Assembly (NCBI RefSeq): GCF_018618475.1
Contig: NZ_JACSMD010000001.1
Span: 62,001 to 126,000, forward strand
DNA length: 64,000 bases
Source of the DNA: Exiguobacterium sp. s122
GTDB lineage: Bacteria > Bacillota > Bacilli > Exiguobacteriales > Exiguobacteriaceae
Direction: 5' to 3'
The notes below the pieces were generated by a model that saw only the letters and a program-made list of their open reading frames with translations, made no database searches and was not told where the DNA came from. Position numbers and translations under genes: made by a program. Position 1 is the first letter of the stretch; the number at the start of each line of letters is the position of its first letter. Of the stretch, positions 25,038 through 33,601 are shown in pieces.

Positions 25038-26819
25038 TTAACTACCGCTTGCCTCTTCTTCAGTTTCTTCACTCGTCCCGAGATTATTCAAGTACGTTTC
25101 GTAGCGTGGGAGCCAGAAGCGATACGAGACAAAGACGAGCCCGGCTGTTACGGCAAATAATCCGATCGTTGCCGGGAAGAACCATCCTGAGACAATCCCG
25201 TCCGCGTAGGCGAGTCCAATCGGTGAGAAGACGAAGTAGACGAAAATCATCGACGCGACAAGTAGAATCGACGTCGAAATGGCGTGACGCCACGGCTTGA
25301 CGCGACCGAGCTCGATGCGAATCGGATTCGCCGTCGTCATCGGGCGAACTTTCGCGAATAGGAGCATAATCGATGTCTCGATGACGAACAAAATGCCATA
25401 AATGTGAATAAAGTTAATCCCAAGGTCAAAGCCAAACCACTGCTGCGTGCCCCAGACGAGAAAATAGTACGTGATGACATGGAACACGATGACAATTTTC
25501 GCGGCAATCGGAGGGACACGCTTCACGAGCATCCCAATTAAGACAATGACGAGAATCGGGATGTTGAAGAAGCCGGTGAATCGACGAATCAAGTCCCAAA
25601 GCCCGTCTGGTGCATACATCAAGTTCGGGGCGACGAAAAACGAAATGAGGGCGACGAACGTCCCAAACCATTTACTGACGCGAATCAAATCTTTGTCTGA
25701 TGCGTTTGGTTTAAACTTCGGTTTATAAATATCGAGCACGAACAACGTGGCGATACTGTTTAACAAGGAGTTAAACGAACTGAACACGGCCCCGAGCAAG
25801 ACAGCAAGGAAGAAGCCCATCAGCCACATCGGTAACAAGTCGGCAATCAAACTCGGATAGGCGAGGTCGGCCTTGTCGACGTTTGAACCGTACAAGTGAA
25901 ACGCGATAATCCCTGGAAGTAACATGAAAATCGGAACGAGCAATTTCAAGTAACCGGTGAACAAGACCCCTTTTTGTCCCTCGGCCAAGTTCTTGGCGCC
26001 GAGCGCACGTTGAATGACGTATTGATTAAGCGCCCAATAAAACAAGTTGGCGAAGATCATGCCGGTAAAGATAGACAAGAACGGAACCGAGTCGTTACTC
26101 GAACCGATAGCATTCAATTTTTCCGGGTTCGACGTCGCGATTGTCTTCATTCCATCGACAAGATTGCCATCGCCGAGTGCGATGAAACCGAGTGTCGGGA
26201 CGAGGAATCCGATGATGATGAGTCCAATCCCGTTCAACGTATCCGATACAGCCACGGCACGTAGTCCGCCGAAGATTGCGTAGATGGCTCCGATAATCCC
26301 GATGAACCAGATGACCATCCAGAGCGCCTGTTCGAAACTGACGCCGAGTAGTTCCGGCACATCGAATAGCTGTAAGACGGCAAGGCCGCCGGAATAGAGC
26401 ATTGACGGAATGGTGACACACATATAACCGAACAAGAACAAAAGAACCGTCAGACGGCGGACGTCCTCGTCATACCGTTGGCTCAAAAATTCAGGGATGG
26501 TCGAAATGCCGATCCCGAGGAAGCGCGGTAGTAAAAAGAGCGCCATAATAATGGCGGCGATCCCGGCTGTGACTTCCCACGCCATGGCGGACATATTGCC
26601 GGCGAACGACTGACCGTTCAAACCGATTAATTGTTCGGCGGAAAGGTTTGTCAGTAATAACGAACCGGCGATGAACAGGCCGGTCAACCCACGACCCGCA
26701 AGGAAATAGTCATCGGCGCTGTCGACTTTGCCACGCGTCATGCGATACGACACGTACGCCACGAGTCCCATAAAGATGGCACCAGTAATCAATATGTAAG
26801 CGACTTGCTGAATGGTCAT
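25038..26819 (-). CDS. Sodium:solute symporter (SSS family, SglT-like)
   Basis: About 593 residues with 13-14 membrane helices. SADDYFLAGRGLTGLFIAGS and NLSAEQLIGLNGQSF near residues 35-70 are typical of the sugar branch (SglT/YidK-like). It would import a sugar or related solute with sodium. The ATG at 26819 follows AAAGGGGG at proper distance; the 40 residues before it in the open frame are not needed. The substrate cannot be told; no sugar gene adjoins it. Confidence 0.87.
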   Translation of the reverse strand: MTIQQVAYILITGAIFMGLVAYVSYRMTRGKVDSADDYFLAGRGLTGLFIAGSLLLTNLSAEQLIGLNGQSFAGNMSAMAWEVTAGIAAIIMALFLLPRFLGIGISTIPEFLSQRYDEDVRRLTVLLFLFGYMCVTIPSMLYSGGLAVLQLFDVPELLGVSFEQALWMVIWFIGIIGAIYAIFGGLRAVAVSDTLNGIGLIIIGFLVPTLGFIALGDGNLVDGMKTIATSNPEKLNAIGSSNDSVPFLSIFTGMIFANLFYWALNQYVIQRALGAKNLAEGQKGVLFTGYLKLLVPIFMLLPGIIAFHLYGSNVDKADLAYPSLIADLLPMWLMGFFLAVLLGAVFSSFNSLLNSIATLFVLDIYKPKFKPNASDKDLIRVSKWFGTFVALISFFVAPNLMYAPDGLWDLIRRFTGFFNIPILVIVLIGMLVKRVPPIAAKIVIVFHVITYYFLVWGTQQWFGFDLGINFIHIYGILFVIETSIMLLFAKVRPMTTANPIRIELGRVKPWRHAISTSILLVASMIFVYFVFSPIGLAYADGIVSGWFFPATIGLFAVTAGLVFVSYRFWLPRYETYLNNLGTSEETEEEASGS

Positions 26820-26923
26820 ACGAGAGACCCCCTTTGGTTTCTTCTTATTTATAAGTATCTTCATGTAATACCCATTAAAGCAGGTAATCATTTCCCGTTT
26901 TCTCGTCTGTAAACAAAACGTAA

Positions 26924-26957
26924 CAAAAAAAGCCATGTGTACGAGGACACATGGCTT
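26924..26957 (-). terminator. Terminator of mgtE
   Basis: AAGCCATGTGT / ACACATGGCTT with a 6-nt loop and a run of seven T on the minus strand, overlapping the mgtE stop codon. Confidence 0.85.
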
Positions 26958-28314
26958 AAAGAAATTGAAGCATGGATGTAGCGACGGTGAAGTAAATGAT
27001 TAACCCAAGATTGTCCATCAGCGTCGTGATGAACGGACCCGAAGCGACAGCCGGGTCAAGTTTTAATCGATTAATGAGAAGTGGGATGAGCGTCCCGACA
27101 ATCGTCGCCACGCTCAGTGCCGCGAAAATGGAAATCCCGACAATGATACCAATTAAGGCGTTGTCATATAGGAACGTGATGACACCGAAGATGACAATCA
27201 TGCAGACGACCCCGAGGATGACCCCGGTCCCGAACTCGCGTCGCACCATCTTCATGACGTTCTTTCGATTAATCGTGCCGAGTGCAATCGAGCGGACCGC
27301 GACGACGAGTGATTGGGTCGCGGCGTTTCCAGCTGAGCCCATGACGAGTGGCATGAAGACGGCGAGGAGCACGATCGTCTCAAGCGTTTCTTCAAATCCG
27401 CCAATCGTCGAGGCGGTGATCATACCAAGGAACATCAGGCTGATAATCCAAGGCGCGCGTTTTTTGGCCGCCTCGACCGGTCCCATGTTGATGTCAGATG
27501 AACCTTTTGTCGCAGATAGTTCTTCAAAGTCTTCGGTCGTCTCGCGCTCGATCACGTCCATGACATCATCGACCGTGATGATTCCGAGTAGTTTCTCTTC
27601 ATCGTCGACGACGGGAAGGGCAAGCAAGTCGTACTTTTGCACGGTCCGGGCCAAGTCTTCTTGGTCGGTGAGCACGTTCGCAGAGACGACACGTCGTCCC
27701 ATAATATCGGCGATCCGAGCATCGAGCCGTGACACGATCAAATCGCGGAGCGAGACAACGCCGACGAGGCGACCGGATGCATCGATCACGTACAAATAAT
27801 AAATCGTTTCGGCGTCCGGTCCGAGGTCACGTAGCTCTTCGAGCGTTTCGCCGACGGTCTTATCTGCCTTTAAGACGACGAACTCCGTCGTCATGACGGC
27901 TCCGGCCGTGTCGTCCGGATAGCGCATCAAGTCTTTGACTTCTGTGGCCTCGGTCTCGTCCATCTGTTCGAACAACTCGTTCATAAAGTCGTCAGGCAAT
28001 TCGTTCATCAAGTCAGCCGCATTGTCCGAGAACATGTCGTTTAACACGCGGACCGCATACGGCCGTGGCATCTCTTGGATGAACTGTTCTTGCTCTTCGA
28101 GTTCTAACTTCTCAAATAAATCGGTGAACGCTTCTGGTGTGAGCGCACGGTAGACGAACTGGCGCTCCGGTTGCTCAAGTTCGATGAATAGATCCGCCTG
28201 TTCGCCGGGGTGAAGGGTAAGGAACAAGTCGCGGAAATCGACCGGGTCCCCCTTTTGAATGAGCGCGGTCACTTGAGCTTGGTGACGCGCATGTTCTGTA
28301 CGTTCGATTGCCAT
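26956..28314 (-). CDS. mgtE: MgtE magnesium transporter
   Basis: 452 residues: N-terminal helical superhelix domain (about 1-130), two CBS domains (about 135-255) and five membrane helices (about 280-450) with the GSAGNAATQ pore motif. The cytoplasmic domains sense magnesium and close the channel. I do not see an M-box riboswitch in the 292 nt shared with the divergent arc operon, although many mgtE genes have one. Confidence 0.95.
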   Translation of the reverse strand: MAIERTEHARHQAQVTALIQKGDPVDFRDLFLTLHPGEQADLFIELEQPERQFVYRALTPEAFTDLFEKLELEEQEQFIQEMPRPYAVRVLNDMFSDNAADLMNELPDDFMNELFEQMDETEATEVKDLMRYPDDTAGAVMTTEFVVLKADKTVGETLEELRDLGPDAETIYYLYVIDASGRLVGVVSLRDLIVSRLDARIADIMGRRVVSANVLTDQEDLARTVQKYDLLALPVVDDEEKLLGIITVDDVMDVIERETTEDFEELSATKGSSDINMGPVEAAKKRAPWIISLMFLGMITASTIGGFEETLETIVLLAVFMPLVMGSAGNAATQSLVVAVRSIALGTINRKNVMKMVRREFGTGVILGVVCMIVIFGVITFLYDNALIGIIVGISIFAALSVATIVGTLIPLLINRLKLDPAVASGPFITTLMDNLGLIIYFTVATSMLQFL

Positions 28315-28379
28315 CGACTCACTTCCTTTTCCATAGTAGATTCAGGTACGTCCCTATCATACAGGAAAGTCATTCAAAA

Positions 28380-28490
28380 AAAATAATGAATTTTTTTCAC
28401 AATGCATACAACGTTTATTCATAAGAAGACCGTCGTGGATGAATGTTCAAGGTTTCACAACTGTTTTTTCATTCAATTTATTCAATCGTT
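28380..28490. promoter_or_regulatory. Cluster of ARG-box-like half sites between mgtE and arcA
   Basis: ATTCA/TGAAT half sites recur: AATGAATTT, TTTATTCATAAG, GATGAATGTTCAAGG and TTCATTCAATTTATTCAATCG-like sequence. ARG boxes bound by ArgR/AhrC are built from such units, and ArgR controls arc operons in several Firmicutes. The spacing is imperfect, so this is tentative. Confidence 0.35.
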
Positions 28491-28502
28491 TATCCAATGT
28501 TT

Positions 28503-28518
28503 TGTGGAATTCACCACA
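28503..28518. promoter_or_regulatory. Crp/Fnr-type (ArcR) operator upstream of arcA
   Basis: TGTGG-AATTCA-CCACA, a 16-bp dyad of the Crp/Fnr class. Its centre lies about 61.5 nt before the start predicted from the GATAAT at 28560-28565, the usual place for class I activation. ArcR, a Crp/Fnr protein encoded at the end of the cluster, is the natural candidate. Confidence 0.6.
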
Positions 28519-28531
28519 GGGATACCGTCGG

Positions 28532-28565
28532 ACTTACCCGTCCTGATATTGGGTAAGTTGATAAT
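28532..28565 (+). promoter_or_regulatory. arc promoter region with inverted repeat
   Basis: The -10 element GATAAT (28560-28565) has no recognisable -35 hexamer at 17 nt, as expected of an activator-dependent promoter. An inverted repeat ACTTACCC-N11-GGGTAAGT (28532-28558) sits where the -35 would be. Confidence 0.45.
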
Positions 28566-28606
28566 GTAAGGGTAGCAACACACCCGAAACACTAGGAGGA
28601 AGCGAG

Positions 28607-29878
28607 ATGATAACGATGATGGATCAACAGACCTCACGGGATACAACGCTGAAACATCCAATCCACGTGTATTCAGAAATCGGCGAACTCAGGACGGTGC
28701 TTCTAAAGCGCCCGGGCCGTGAACTTGAAAATTTGACCCCCGAATACTTAGAACGACTCCTCTTCGATGACATTCCACATTTACCGGTCATCCAAAAAGA
28801 ACATGACTACTTTGCGAGCGCGTTACAAAATCGTGGCGTCGAGGTTTTATATTTAGAAAAATTGATGGCCGAGACGTTATCGCTCCCCGGTGTACGTGAA
28901 CGTTTCATCGCGGATATCTTGTCGGAGTCGAAGTCAAACATCAACGGGTCTTACGAGACGTTGAAAGAGTACTTGCTCGCCTATGACAACGAACAGTTGA
29001 TTGAGACGGTCATGGCCGGCATTCGCAAGTCAGAAATCAAACCGGAGAAACGACGTCATCTCCATGAAATGATTGAAGACACGTATCCGTTCTATTTGGA
29101 TCCAATGCCAAACCTGTATTTCACCCGTGACCCGGCAGCGGCCATCGGCAATGGCTTGTCCATCAACCGAATGAAAGAACCGGCGCGACGACGCGAATCC
29201 TTGTTCACCCACTACATCATCAAATACCATCCGCGGTTTGCAAAACACGACATCCCGATTTGGTCGAACCGAGACTACCGCTTCGCAATGGAAGGCGGCG
29301 ACGAACTGGTGTTGTCTAAAGAAGTCGTCGCCATAGGCATCTCGGAACGCACGACCGCTCAAGGGATCGAGCGGGTCGCAATCAACTTATTAAAGAACGG
29401 CGGTTCGTTTAAAAAAGTGATTGCCATCGAGATTCCAAAGTCACGCGCATTCATGCATCTCGATACCGTCTTTACGATGGTCGACTACGATAAGTTCACG
29501 ATTCATCCATTCATCCAAGGACCGGAAGGAAAGATGAATATTTTCGAACTGTCACTGAACGAAGATGGCGAACTCCATATCACCCAGCATACCGATCTAT
29601 TAAAAGTGCTAAAAGACGCGCTCGGACTAGCTGAGGCGGTCCTCATTCCATGCGGGGGCGGCGACCCGATTGCTGCGGCACGTGAACAGTGGAACGACGG
29701 ATCGAACACGCTTGCCATCGCGCCAGGGGTCGTTGTCACGTACGACCGGAACTACGTCTCGAACGAACTTTTGCGTTCAGAGGGTGTCGAAGTGATTGAA
29801 ATCATGTCGAGCGAGTTGTCACGCGGCCGTGGGGGTCCGCGTTGCATGAGTTGCCCGATTATCCGTGAAGATATTTGA
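28607..29878 (+). CDS. arcA: Arginine deiminase
   Basis: 423 residues. [11 protein letters not shown] near 166, [14 protein letters not shown] near 226 and the C-terminal [16 protein letters not shown] with nucleophile C413 identify the enzyme, which turns arginine into citrulline and ammonia. First gene of arcABDC; AGGAGG lies 7 nt before the ATG. It protects against acid and, with carbamate kinase, makes ATP without oxygen. Confidence 0.96.
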   Translation: MITMMDQQTSRDTTLKHPIHVYSEIGELRTVLLKRPGRELENLTPEYLERLLFDDIPHLPVIQKEHDYFASALQNRGVEVLYLEKLMAETLSLPGVRERFIADILSESKSNINGSYETLKEYLLAYDNEQLIETVMAGIRKSEIKPEKRRHLHEMIEDTYPFYLDPMPNLYFTRDPAAAIGNGLSINRMKEPARRRESLFTHYIIKYHPRFAKHDIPIWSNRDYRFAMEGGDELVLSKEVVAIGISERTTAQGIERVAINLLKNGGSFKKVIAIEIPKSRAFMHLDTVFTMVDYDKFTIHPFIQGPEGKMNIFELSLNEDGELHITQHTDLLKVLKDALGLAEAVLIPCGGGDPIAAAREQWNDGSNTLAIAPGVVVTYDRNYVSNELLRSEGVEVIEIMSSELSRGRGGPRCMSCPIIREDI

Positions 29879-29895
29879 CGAGGAGGAACACGAAC

Positions 29896-30924
29896 ATGTC
29901 CACAACGTACAATGTTGATTTGGTAGGTCGTCATTTTTTATCACTCAATGAGTTTTCTGGAGACGAATTGAACTATTTGATTGATTTATCGGCCGCGTTC
30001 AAACGGCAAAAACAACAACGTATCCCGCATCGAATTTGCGAAGGGAAAAACGTGGCACTTTTGTTCGAAAAACCGTCGACACGGACACGTTGCGCCTTCA
30101 CGGTCGCAGCCGTCGATCTTGGCATGCATCCAGAATATCTCGGCAAGGCAGACATTCAATTCGGTAAGAAAGAATCGGTTCGTGATACGGCGATCGTCCT
30201 CGGTCGCATGTTCGACGGCATCCAGTTCCGAGGCTTCGCGCATGCCACGGTCGAAGGACTCGCCCGTGACGCGGGTGTCCCGGTCTGGAACGGCTTGACC
30301 GATTTATATCATCCGACTCAAATTTTAGCCGATTTCTTGACGGTGAAAGAACAGAAAGGCAGTCTTGCCGGTATTCGCTTCGTGTATGTCGGGGACGGAC
30401 GCAACAACATGGGCAACACGTTGTTGATTGGTGGCGCGAAAGTTGGAATGGACATGCGGATTTGTGCCCCGAAATCGCTTTGGCCGTCAGACGAGATCGT
30501 CGATTACGCCCGCTCGGTCGCACAAGAGACCGGCGCGACAATCACACTCACTGAGAGCATTGAGGAGGCCGTCGCCAATGCGGACGTCATCTATACAGAC
30601 GTGTGGGTGTCGATGGGCGAAGAGGCCGAGTTCGCAGAGCGGATTCAACTGCTTCGACCGTATCAAGTGAACATGGAGATGCTCGAGAAGACGGGGAACC
30701 GTAACGTCATTTTCTTACACTGTCTCCCGGCATTTCATGATTTAGAGACAGAAGTAGGCCGGTCGATTCACGAAGCGTATGGCTTAACTGAGATGGAAGT
30801 GACCGATGAAGTGTTCCGGAGTCGTCATTCGTTCGTGTTCGACCAGGCGGAGAACCGGATGCATACGATAAAAGCGGTCATGGCGGCGACGCTCACGGAT
30901 ACAAGAGAATGGCTCGAACGTTGA
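29896..30924 (+). CDS. arcB: Ornithine carbamoyltransferase, catabolic
   Basis: 342 residues. The carbamoyl-phosphate site STRTR is at 61-65 and HCLPAFHD near 280 binds ornithine. Position between arcA and arcD indicates the catabolic form that splits citrulline to ornithine and carbamoyl phosphate. The ATG at 29896 follows GAGGAGG; the frame extended upstream overlaps arcA without a site. Confidence 0.95.
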   Translation: MSTTYNVDLVGRHFLSLNEFSGDELNYLIDLSAAFKRQKQQRIPHRICEGKNVALLFEKPSTRTRCAFTVAAVDLGMHPEYLGKADIQFGKKESVRDTAIVLGRMFDGIQFRGFAHATVEGLARDAGVPVWNGLTDLYHPTQILADFLTVKEQKGSLAGIRFVYVGDGRNNMGNTLLIGGAKVGMDMRICAPKSLWPSDEIVDYARSVAQETGATITLTESIEEAVANADVIYTDVWVSMGEEAEFAERIQLLRPYQVNMEMLEKTGNRNVIFLHCLPAFHDLETEVGRSIHEAYGLTEMEVTDEVFRSRHSFVFDQAENRMHTIKAVMAATLTDTREWLER

Positions 30925-30925
30925 C

Positions 30926-30949
30926 GAAAGGGAGGGTTTCCTCCCTTCA
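30926..30949 (+). other. Intercistronic hairpin between arcB and arcD
   Basis: AAGGGAGG-GTTT-CCTCCCTT without a T-run, in the 48-nt gap. It could stabilise the arcAB part of the message or reduce arcD expression; it is not a full terminator. Confidence 0.55.
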
Positions 30950-30972
30950 ATGAAGCGAAAGGGATGAGTTAA

Positions 30973-32448
30973 ATGTCTACGAAATTAGATCATGACTCAA
31001 GTGGTTCAGTCGGCACAAATCCTAATCCGAAAGATAAACGGCTTGGACTCGGAGCTTTAACGGCACTCGTCGTCGGATCGATGATTGGAGGCGGGGCGTT
31101 CAACTTGGCGGCCGATTTGGCCCAAGGCGCAAATGCAGGTGCCATTCTCATCGGCTGGGTCATCACGGGCATCGGGATTATTACGCTCGGTCTCAGTTTT
31201 CAAAATTTGACGATGCGGCGACCGGACCTTGACGGTGGGGTCTACAGTTACGCCCGCGCCGGCTTCGGACAGTTCGTCGGATTTAATTCGGCTTGGGGCT
31301 ACTGGCTTTCGGCCTGGCTCGGAAATGTCGCATATGCGACGCTCTTGTTTAGTTCAATCGGCTATTTCTTCCCCATCTTCGAAGGCGGTCAAAACATCGC
31401 CTCCATCATCGGAGCGTCCATCATGTTATGGCTCGTTCATTCTCTCATCTTACGTGGCATCCACGAGGCATCGATGATCAACATCATCACAACCATCGCG
31501 AAGCTCGTTCCGATTTTTGCCTTTATTACCATAACCCTATTTTTCTTCAACTTAGATAACTTTACGTTCGATTTCTGGGGCCAAGGCGGCTTCTCGTGGA
31601 GCAGTATCCGCGAACAAGTCGTCTCGACGATGCTCGTCACGCTATGGGTCTTTATCGGTGTCGAGGGGGCGGTCGTCTTGTCGGGTCGCGCCCGGAAACG
31701 TTCAGACGTCGGGAAAGCGACCGTCATCGGGCTCCTCGGGACGCTCATCATTTATTTGCTCATCTCCGTTATGTCGCTCGGGTTATTGAATCCTGAGAAC
31801 GTGGCGAACGCCACGCAACCGGCGATGGCTTATTTACTGGAATCAGCCGTCGGCCCATGGGGGGCGATGCTTATCAACGGTGGGCTCGTCATCTCGGTAC
31901 TCGGTGCTTGGCTCGGCTGGACGTTGCTCGCTGCAGAAATCCCGTTCGTTGCCGGAAAAGATGGCGTCTTTCCGAAGTGGTTCACGAAAGAAAATCGAAA
32001 CAATGCGCCGGTCAACGCACTCTGGCTCACGAACGGGTTGATTCAGTTGTTCCTGTTCACGTTTTTATTCTCGGACGCGGCGTATAATTTTGCCTTCTCG
32101 CTCGCATCGAGCGCCATCTTGATTCCTTATGCGTTCTCGGCGTTTTATCAGGTGAAAGTCGCGAAAAATCGCATCGGTTACAATGTGGGAGAACGGCGCA
32201 CTCGCGACCTTGCGATTGGTGTCGTTGCCTCAATTTACGGGATTTGGCTCATCTACGCAGCCGGCGTTGATTATCTCTTATTGACGACTTTATTGTATGC
32301 GCCAGGCACTTTGCTTTATGTGAAAGCGCAACGTGAGAATGGCATCAAGTCGCTGACGAAGACCGAATGGATTGTCGCAGGGCTCTTAACGGGACTCGCC
32401 ATCTTCGCGCTCGTCCGGATCATTTCAGGCAATATTTCAGTCATTTGA
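30973..32448 (+). CDS. arcD: Arginine/ornithine antiporter
   Basis: 491 residues, about 13 membrane helices, APC superfamily. GSMIGGGAFNLAADLAQGAN near 37-56 and GVEGAVVLSGRARKRSDVG near 230 are typical of the basic-amino-acid antiporters. It exchanges external arginine for ornithine, fuelling the deiminase pathway without energy cost. Located between arcB and arcC. Confidence 0.94.
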   Translation: MSTKLDHDSSGSVGTNPNPKDKRLGLGALTALVVGSMIGGGAFNLAADLAQGANAGAILIGWVITGIGIITLGLSFQNLTMRRPDLDGGVYSYARAGFGQFVGFNSAWGYWLSAWLGNVAYATLLFSSIGYFFPIFEGGQNIASIIGASIMLWLVHSLILRGIHEASMINIITTIAKLVPIFAFITITLFFFNLDNFTFDFWGQGGFSWSSIREQVVSTMLVTLWVFIGVEGAVVLSGRARKRSDVGKATVIGLLGTLIIYLLISVMSLGLLNPENVANATQPAMAYLLESAVGPWGAMLINGGLVISVLGAWLGWTLLAAEIPFVAGKDGVFPKWFTKENRNNAPVNALWLTNGLIQLFLFTFLFSDAAYNFAFSLASSAILIPYAFSAFYQVKVAKNRIGYNVGERRTRDLAIGVVASIYGIWLIYAAGVDYLLLTTLLYAPGTLLYVKAQRENGIKSLTKTEWIVAGLLTGLAIFALVRIISGNISVI

Positions 32449-32462
32449 TTGGGGGAATAACC

Positions 32463-33425
32463 ATGATGAAGAAACGAGTCGTCATCGCCCTCGGTGGCAA
32501 TGCGATCCAACAAGGAAAAGACGCGACCGCTGCCGCGCAAATGCGTGCCGTCGACCTGACAGCCGATGCGTTGGCAGGACTAATCGCAGAAGGGGTCGAG
32601 GTCATCATCACACATGGGAACGGACCGCAAGTCGGCAATTTGATGTTGCAACAAGCAGCTTCTAATAGCGACGCGACCCCGGCGATGCCGCTCGATGTCT
32701 GTGGGGCGATGACGCAAGGCATGATTGGCTATTGGTTTGAGAACGCGCTGACGAAAGCGCTCCGTAAACGTGGGCTCGAGCGCTCGGTCGTCTCGATTGT
32801 CACGCGAGCTGAAGTCGATCCGAACGATAGTGCATTCAGTCACCCGACTAAGCCAATCGGTCCATTTTATTCCGAGGAAGAGGCGTTACACATTGAACGT
32901 GAGACCGGCTTCTTGTTTAAAGAGGATGCTGGACGTGGGTATCGACGGGTCGTCCCGAGCCCGTTTCCTGTCGCGATTTGTGAGCATGCGGTCATCCGGG
33001 ACCTCGTTGACAACGGACACATCGTCATCGCCTCGGGCGGAGGAGGCATCCCGGTCGTGGACACCCCCGAAGGTTACGTTGGTGTCGAGGCCGTCATCGA
33101 TAAAGATTTCGCGGCCGCGAAACTAGCTGAACTCGTCGAGGCCGACCTGTTGCTCATCTTGACGGCGGTCGATCACGTTTACGTCAACTATGGGACGCCG
33201 GAACAAGCGGCGCTTGAAGAGACGACGAAAGAACAACTCGACGTCTATATCGCCGAAGGTCAATTCGCCCCGGGCAGCATGTTGCCAAAAGTCCGGGCCG
33301 CCCTTCAGTTCGCGGAGACTGGAGAACGACGTGTCGCCATCATCACGTCACTCGAACAGGCGGATGCGGCGGTACGAGGCTCGATTGGGACACGCGTTCG
33401 GCTCGCGCCGACACTTCAACAATAA
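32463..33425 (+). CDS. arcC: Carbamate kinase
   Basis: 320 residues. ALGGNAIQQ at 9-17, THGNGPQVGN near 48 and ASGGGGIPV near 190 are family motifs. It makes ATP, ammonia and CO2 from carbamoyl phosphate, the energy-yielding last step. The ATG at 32463 has TGGGGGAATAACC upstream, 14 nt after arcD. Confidence 0.96.
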   Translation: MMKKRVVIALGGNAIQQGKDATAAAQMRAVDLTADALAGLIAEGVEVIITHGNGPQVGNLMLQQAASNSDATPAMPLDVCGAMTQGMIGYWFENALTKALRKRGLERSVVSIVTRAEVDPNDSAFSHPTKPIGPFYSEEEALHIERETGFLFKEDAGRGYRRVVPSPFPVAICEHAVIRDLVDNGHIVIASGGGGIPVVDTPEGYVGVEAVIDKDFAAAKLAELVEADLLLILTAVDHVYVNYGTPEQAALEETTKEQLDVYIAEGQFAPGSMLPKVRAALQFAETGERRVAIITSLEQADAAVRGSIGTRVRLAPTLQQ

Positions 33426-33431
33426 CTAGGT

Positions 33432-33460
33432 CGTGGCCTCCAACGAGGTCACGGCTTTTT
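33432..33460 (+). terminator. Terminator after arcC
   Basis: CGTGGCCTC-CAAC-GAGGTCACG with one G-T pair, then GC and TTTTT. It separates arcABDC from the glucosidase gene. Confidence 0.75.
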
Positions 33461-33523
33461 ACATCTGCCACATCCTCCCGTTTTCGAACCGGACACATCG
33501 GGAAGGAAAGTTGTATGTCGAAA

Positions 33524-33559
33524 CTGACATTGGTATCATCGACAGTGTAAACGTTTGCA
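33524..33559 (+). promoter_or_regulatory. Promoter of the GH31 gene with overlapping cre/LacI-type operator
   Basis: CTGACA, 16 nt, TGTAAA (33546-33551). The -10 lies inside TGTAAACGTTTGCA (33546-33559), a CcpA-binding cre with one mismatch and nearly a perfect 16-bp palindrome when flanks are included. A repressor here would block the promoter. Confidence 0.6.
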
Positions 33560-33581
33560 CAAATAGAAAGGAAGTGACGAA

Positions 33582-33595
33582 GAGCGGCAACGCTC
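33582..33595 (+). other. GNRA-loop hairpin between ribosome binding site and start of the GH31 gene
   Basis: GAGCG-GCAA-CGCTC lies between AAAGGAAGTGA (33567-33577) and the ATG at 33602. Without the hairpin the spacing would be about 25 nt, too long for a normal site; folding brings the two closer. Confidence 0.4.
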
Positions 33596-33601
33596 GACAC
33601 T

